A stretch of 64,000 bases of DNA from Defluviitaleaceae bacterium. GTDB taxonomy: Bacteria; Bacillota; Clostridia; Lachnospirales; WQUN01. The stretch spans positions 46,867 to 110,866 of the forward strand of contig WRBD01000003.1 of the NCBI GenBank assembly GCA_009779835.1, in the 5' to 3' direction. Positions 59,352 through 64,000 of the stretch are shown in pieces. The translations under genes and the position numbers were made by a program. Each line of letters begins with the position of its first letter. Positions within the stretch are counted from its first letter, which is position 1. Under the pieces are notes generated by a model. It had not been told where the DNA came from and ran no database searches. It worked only from the letters and a program-made list of their open reading frames with translations.

Positions 59352-60323
59352 TTATTTAGCACCGAAAGATGCTATGTCTTTTAAGCAAGTATCGCACCAT
59401 TCATCGAAGCTAAGTCCATTCATCACGCAAGCTTCACCGGGCCTGCATCTATCATCGCGTGCGCCAAGCAGATGTGATATTTCATGCGCAGTAAATACAA
59501 GATGCTTCGTAAAATCATACGTAAGCGATACAATCATATCATTGCCCCCATGAACTGCCAATCCAGCCACTTCAAAATGAGGCGGGTTTGCATTTGAGTC
59601 GAACCGGCATATCCGGTAGTTAACAAACCTAAAGGTATTTGTATTGCTCTCGGAAAATAGACCCATTAAATGCCCTGCCGACCTGTGGTGGGGGCGGGTA
59701 TGGCAATTTGAGCCATTTTGATTTAATAGTCCTCCACATCTTCGGGGGTCACAGATTGCATTATTTTCGGGAACAGAGCAACCGTCAATCATATTAAGGT
59801 CATTTGACAAGTTAATAGATTGTCGGATTAAATTTACATTTAAATTATTCCTGAATCCGGGCTTTATATAGTCCAAAACATTTATTGCTCTGCTAACGTT
59901 CGCTTCACCCCCGTCAGGATTTACAAAAATTCTGTAGCTCATATTTAAAAGGGGAATAGGAGTAGGCGTTGGTCTTGGGGTGGGAGTAGGAATGGGCGTT
60001 GGAGCAGGTCCAAGAGTTACCCTATGCCCCACTAACGCCCTTGCGATAAGTACAACGTCAGCTACATCTATCCGCCCATCCATATTAACATCAGCAGCCC
60101 GTTTGTTGATTCTATTACAATTACCAAGCCTACAAGGGTTGAGCAGATATTGCGCAAGAGCCGTCGCGTCATCACTTGTAATGCGGCCATCCCCATTAAT
60201 ATCACCCCATAGAATTCCACCCATAGAATATCCCTCACCTCCCGACTCTATAGCTAACAAAACGCCGGAAAACACTAGCGTAACTGTCAGCGCAAAGACA
60301 AGGAAATTCTTAGTCATTTTCAT
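59352..60323 (-). CDS. secreted zinc metalloprotease with N-terminal type I dockerin
   Basis: Dockerin: GDINGDGRITSDDATALAQYLL ... ADVNMDGRIDVADVVLIARALVG; PT linker; HEISHLLGARDD metzincin-like zinc site. Confidence 0.9.
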   Translation of the reverse strand: MKMTKNFLVFALTVTLVFSGVLLAIESGGEGYSMGGILWGDINGDGRITSDDATALAQYLLNPCRLGNCNRINKRAADVNMDGRIDVADVVLIARALVGHRVTLGPAPTPIPTPTPRPTPTPIPLLNMSYRIFVNPDGGEANVSRAINVLDYIKPGFRNNLNVNLIRQSINLSNDLNMIDGCSVPENNAICDPRRCGGLLNQNGSNCHTRPHHRSAGHLMGLFSESNTNTFRFVNYRICRFDSNANPPHFEVAGLAVHGGNDMIVSLTYDFTKHLVFTAHEISHLLGARDDRCRPGEACVMNGLSFDEWCDTCLKDIASFGAK

Positions 60324-60482
60324 TTCAAAACCTCCTACTTTTGTATATTCGCGTCACAATTAATGCGTGATTCGCACAGTGTGCAGTCAATATACACCAA
60401 GATGATGCATTTGCAAAGGTTTTGTTTGCTTTTATCTTGACGCTAACACATTTAATAGTGTATAAATAAGAAAAATTATATA

Positions 60483-60522
60483 GACAGTTCGAGACCATCC
60501 TGTCGTAAAACAAAACTACGGA
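60483..60522 (+). ncRNA. preQ1-I-like riboswitch aptamer
   Basis: GACAG-UUCGAGACCAUC-CUGUC-GUAAAACAAAACUACGGA: short P1, UUC/AG/CA-CC loop and A-rich tail with ACUA-GG; directly upstream of a queuosine-precursor transporter. Confidence 0.78.
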
Positions 60523-60526
60523 TTGC

Positions 60527-60553
60527 AAATGCCTTTGGCATTTCTGTTTTGTT
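60527..60553 (+). terminator. riboswitch expression-platform terminator
   Basis: AAATGCC-TTT-GGCATTT followed by CTGTTTTGTT. Confidence 0.75.
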
Positions 60554-60587
60554 GTGCCTCGTGCTGTTTATGCAGGAGGTATTTTTT

Positions 60588-61265
60588 ATGAAATCTTCAC
60601 CGCTTTTAATGTACTTATCCGTGATGTTTGTTGCCGTGTTGGTAATTTCCAATGTGATAGCAAACCACATGATTCAGCTTGGGCCGTTTTCGGTTGACGC
60701 GGGAACACTTACGTTTCCCGTAACTTATATTTTATCCGACGTTATATCGGAAGTGTATGGATATAAGTGGTCGCGGCGAATCGCTTGGACGGCATTGGGA
60801 CTTAACGCCGCGTTTGCGCTTCTGATTATTCTTATAGTGCGACTGCCACAACCGGAATGGTATGACGGAATTTATTTCGCAAACGCGCTTTCAAATTCAT
60901 GGCGGATAGTAATTGCATCGCTTCTTGCGTTTTGTATCGGCGACCTTGTGGACGACAGAATCTTTCGTTATTTCCGCGAAAAAAATCGTGTGAAGTATGA
61001 AGGAAAAGAAAATATGCGCGGTTTTGCGTTTCGCGCACTTATTTCGTCGTTAGCGGGGCATATTATTGATTCAAATATTTTTGTATTCATAGCTTTTGCG
61101 CCCGTTGTTTTCCTTGCAGACACCGGAATTCCCTGGTACGCATTGCCCGGAATGATTCTTGTAAATATTTTATTAAAATGGGGATATGAATGGGCGGTTA
61201 TTCCAATCACCTACCGCGTTACAAAATGGGTCGGCACGAAAGAAGATAATTTTGCAGATAAATAA
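60588..61265 (+). CDS. queuosine precursor transporter (YhhQ/VUT family)
   Basis: SPLLMYLSVMFVAVLVISNVIANHMIQLGPFSVDAGTLTFPVTYILSDVISEVYGYKWSRRIAW; AGGAGG RBS before ATG 60588. Confidence 0.92.
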   Translation: MKSSPLLMYLSVMFVAVLVISNVIANHMIQLGPFSVDAGTLTFPVTYILSDVISEVYGYKWSRRIAWTALGLNAAFALLIILIVRLPQPEWYDGIYFANALSNSWRIVIASLLAFCIGDLVDDRIFRYFREKNRVKYEGKENMRGFAFRALISSLAGHIIDSNIFVFIAFAPVVFLADTGIPWYALPGMILVNILLKWGYEWAVIPITYRVTKWVGTKEDNFADK

Positions 61266-61309
61266 TTTTTGCGGTATAATGTCCCAAATTCATTTGGGAG
61301 GTGTCTGCA

Positions 61310-62812
61310 ATGGCTTTTTATTACGAAAAAGAGTCGCGCACATTCAACGAGTATTTGTTGGTTCCGGGGTATTCTTCCATCGAGTGCGTCTCGAAAAATG
61401 TGTCTCTGAAAGTGCCACTTGTTAAACACTTACGCGGCGAAAATCCTAAGCTAGAATTAAATGTTCCGCTGGTTTCGGCAATAATGCAATCGGTATCTGA
61501 CGACAAGATGGCGATTGCGCTTGCGCGAGAAGGCGGAATTTCTTTTATCTTCGTGTCGCAGTCCGTAGAGAGTCAGGCGGCAATGGTGCGCCGCGCGAAA
61601 AATTATAAGGCGGGTTTTGTGCAAAGTTCGTTGAATGTACACCCGAATCAAACCCTTGCAGACATTTTAAAATTAAAAGATGAAACGGGTTACACAACCG
61701 TTGCGGTTACGGAAGACGGCACAACCGGCGGAAAATTTGTGGGACTTATAACAAGCAAGGATTACCGTGTAACCCGAATGTCGCCCGATACTCCCGTTTC
61801 CGAATTTATGATGCCTCTTGAAAAATTAATTACTGCGTGGGAAGGCACAACTTTAAGCCAATGCAATGATATTATTTGGGACAACAAATTAAACGTGCTG
61901 CCCATTACCGACCACGAAGGACGGCTTGCGTCGTTTGTTTTCCGCAAGGATTACGACAGCCACAAAGAAAACAAACTAAGTCTTTTTGATGATAGCAAGA
62001 GGTACTTGGTAGGCGCGGGTGTAAATACTCACGATTACGAACAGCGCATTCCCGCGCTTGTTGAAGCGGGCGCGGATGTTCTTTGCATAGATTCTTCCGA
62101 AGGTTTTTCCGAATGGCAAAAGCGTGTACTGTCTTTCGTTCGCGAAAAATACGGCGACACGGTAAAAATAGGTGCGGGCAATGTTGTATGCCGCGAAGGT
62201 TTCCGATTCCTTGCTGAAAGCGGCGCGGATTTCGTGAAGGTAGGTATAGGCGGCGGCGCGATTTGTATTACCCGCGAAGCCAAAGGAATAGGGCGTGGAC
62301 AAGCAACGTCGATAATGGAAGTTGCTGCCGCACGCAATGAATATTTCAACGAGACAGGAATTTACGTGCCAATCTGCTCTGACGGCGGTATTGTTCACGA
62401 TTATCATATTACGCTCGCGCTTGCGATGGGCGCGGATTTTTGTATGCAGGGCCGCTACTTCGCCCGCTTCGACGAAAGCCCCACAAAGCGCGTAAACATC
62501 GGCGGTAACTATATGAAGGAATACTGGGGCGAAGGAACCGAGCGCGCCAGAAACTGGCAACGCTACGAGGGCGGTGGTGCTTTACCGTTCGAGGAAGGCG
62601 TTGACGCATATGTACCCTACGCCGGAAGTCTGCGCGACAACTTAAATATAACTTTAAGTAAAATAAAAGCCGCAATGTGCAACTGTGGTGCTTTAACCAT
62701 TGCGGAATTCCAAGCAAAATCCCGCCTAACCCGCGTTTCACCGTCCAGCATAATCGAGGGCGGAGCGCACGATGTTTACTTGAAAGACAGCGGCATAACG
62801 TCGCGGGCATGA
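61310..62812 (+). CDS. guaB: IMP dehydrogenase
   Basis: [32 protein letters not shown] region, [57 protein letters not shown]. Confidence 0.93.
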   Translation: MAFYYEKESRTFNEYLLVPGYSSIECVSKNVSLKVPLVKHLRGENPKLELNVPLVSAIMQSVSDDKMAIALAREGGISFIFVSQSVESQAAMVRRAKNYKAGFVQSSLNVHPNQTLADILKLKDETGYTTVAVTEDGTTGGKFVGLITSKDYRVTRMSPDTPVSEFMMPLEKLITAWEGTTLSQCNDIIWDNKLNVLPITDHEGRLASFVFRKDYDSHKENKLSLFDDSKRYLVGAGVNTHDYEQRIPALVEAGADVLCIDSSEGFSEWQKRVLSFVREKYGDTVKIGAGNVVCREGFRFLAESGADFVKVGIGGGAICITREAKGIGRGQATSIMEVAAARNEYFNETGIYVPICSDGGIVHDYHITLALAMGADFCMQGRYFARFDESPTKRVNIGGNYMKEYWGEGTERARNWQRYEGGGALPFEEGVDAYVPYAGSLRDNLNITLSKIKAAMCNCGALTIAEFQAKSRLTRVSPSSIIEGGAHDVYLKDSGITSRA

Positions 62813-63273
62813 CAACCGATATTTTTTATATGCAAGAAGCCCTGGCGGAAGCGCGCCGGGGCTTTGACATGGGCGAAGTGCCAATCGGCTGTGTGATTGT
62901 GTATGACGGGCAAATTATCGGACGTGCCGCAAACGAACGCGCCACCCGCAAAAATGTACTTTTTCACGCGGAAATTACGGCAATCAATCAAGCCTGCGAA
63001 GCTCTCGGAGACTGGCGGCTTGAGGGTTGCCGTTTGTATGTAACGCTCGAGCCTTGCCCCATGTGTGCCGGCGCGATTGTTCAGGCGCGTATTCCTGTTG
63101 TAATTTTCGGCGCGAAAAGCCCCAAAGCCGGTTGCGCCGGTTCCATTTTAAATCTTTTAAACGAGCCGCGGTTCAATCATCGCGCCGAAATAATTTCCGG
63201 CGTATGCGAAGATGAATGCGCGGCTTTAATGTCAGAGTTCATGCGGACACTTCGCACGGCAAATAAATCCTGA
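62809..63273 (+). CDS. tadA: tRNA-specific adenosine deaminase TadA
   Basis: [47 protein letters not shown] overlap with guaB stop. Confidence 0.95.
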   Translation: MTTDIFYMQEALAEARRGFDMGEVPIGCVIVYDGQIIGRAANERATRKNVLFHAEITAINQACEALGDWRLEGCRLYVTLEPCPMCAGAIVQARIPVVIFGAKSPKAGCAGSILNLLNEPRFNHRAEIISGVCEDECAALMSEFMRTLRTANKS

Positions 63274-63457
63274 TAATATACATAAACATCATACTCAAAG
63301 AATCGGTACAGCACCGCAAAAATATATATATTTTGACATAATATCTTCTTGAAGATATGTCGAATACAACATATTTGAGTTTAATACCGGTTTCACCGGA
63401 AACATTATAGAAAAATGGAGGTTATTCTTCATTTTTTTCACCCCTGTCCTGCCTTTT

Positions 63458-63895
63458 CTAGGGGCCACCTCCCTTGCGTACATGAACTTCGATTAGGTTT
63501 CCGTCTCCGTCAAAACCCCAAGTAACACCTACTCTTATTACATCAATAAATAATAAATTATGCCAAGAGCGGTAATGCCCAATGCCCGCAGACACTGACA
63601 TTTCCCCAATTACAGGAAAACGGGGTTCTACACCCGGCGGTGGAGGTCTTGCCGTTGTTTGACGATAAAACCCCCTTTCGTAATCAACAGAAGGTCTACT
63701 CCAGTCATCTCTGCTTTCAATAACCTTAATAACATCCTCTATATTTGTTCCCAATGGCGTGATTCTTAAGATATAATTCCTTACCATATCTAAGGGCCTC
63801 CGTTTAGGGGTTATTAACATAGGCATAAATGTAACCAATGTTATAAAAATTAACAGAGACAATACAATCACAATAAATTTCCTCCATGTTTTCAT
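63458..63895 (-). CDS. hypothetical membrane-anchored protein
   Basis: N-terminal TM MKTWRKFIVIVLSLLIFITLVTFMPMLI. Confidence 0.6.
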   Translation of the reverse strand: MKTWRKFIVIVLSLLIFITLVTFMPMLITPKRRPLDMVRNYILRITPLGTNIEDVIKVIESRDDWSRPSVDYERGFYRQTTARPPPPGVEPRFPVIGEMSVSAGIGHYRSWHNLLFIDVIRVGVTWGFDGDGNLIEVHVRKGGGP

Positions 63896-63901
63896 ATCAT
63901 G

Positions 63902-64000
63902 TCACCCTCCAAAAAAGCTAGCTGGAACAGGATTATTCCAACCATGAGCTGTTTGTGATAAACCTCCGGGATGAAGATTTGTATAGTGAAGCAAACCGGA
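63902..64000 (-). CDS. C-terminal end of an unidentified protein, truncated by window edge
   Basis: Minus-strand frame reads SGLLHYTNLHPGGLSQTAHGWNNPVPASFFGG* up to the start of the downstream gene. Confidence 0.5.
   Translation of the reverse strand, partial: SGLLHYTNLHPGGLSQTAHGWNNPVPASFFGG

Noticed and set aside
63335-63361. Palindrome GACATAATATCTTC-TTGAAGATATGTC as a novel regulatory element
   Set aside because: It sits between convergent tadA and the 63458 gene and is most simply an AT-rich terminator-like hairpin.

Overview
The window is an ordinary-density chromosomal segment from an endospore-forming, flagellated Firmicute (Clostridia-like). Evidence for this is an alpha/beta-type SASP, flagellins, YqeG and EF-P. 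Housekeeping genes include mnmG (3' end), rsmG, efp, argS, rlmD, htpG, ychF, guaB and tadA, plus a tRNA-Thr(CGT). The most interesting accessory features, read directly from the sequence, are as follows. (1) A 3,641-bp serine-recombinase element (about 22934-26580) splits an orphan V-type ATPase subunit B gene. The 6-bp core TATGTA at both junctions lets an exact in-frame 434-aa ORF be rebuilt, and the element carries attP-like inverted arms. (2) A structured, largely non-coding repeat of about 300 bp occurs at 19572-19880 (+) and 57078-57380 (-). An IscB/HEARO omega-RNA-like element is the leading hypothesis, untested. (3) An 838-aa flagellin carries an array of about seven GAGIGGG beta-helix-like repeats between its conserved termini. 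(4) A flagellin-modification island contains flagellin, FliB, GT2-TPR, four tandem GT8 paralogues and an FkbM methyltransferase. (5) A preQ1-I-like riboswitch with a visible terminator/antiterminator switch precedes a queuosine-precursor transporter. (6) A metalloprotease has an N-terminal dockerin. (7) A compact overlapping operon encodes a glutathionylspermidine-synthase-like ATP-grasp protein, a novel membrane protein and a cyclase. No CRISPR array, rRNA or prophage structural module was seen. All family calls were made by eye, without any search.
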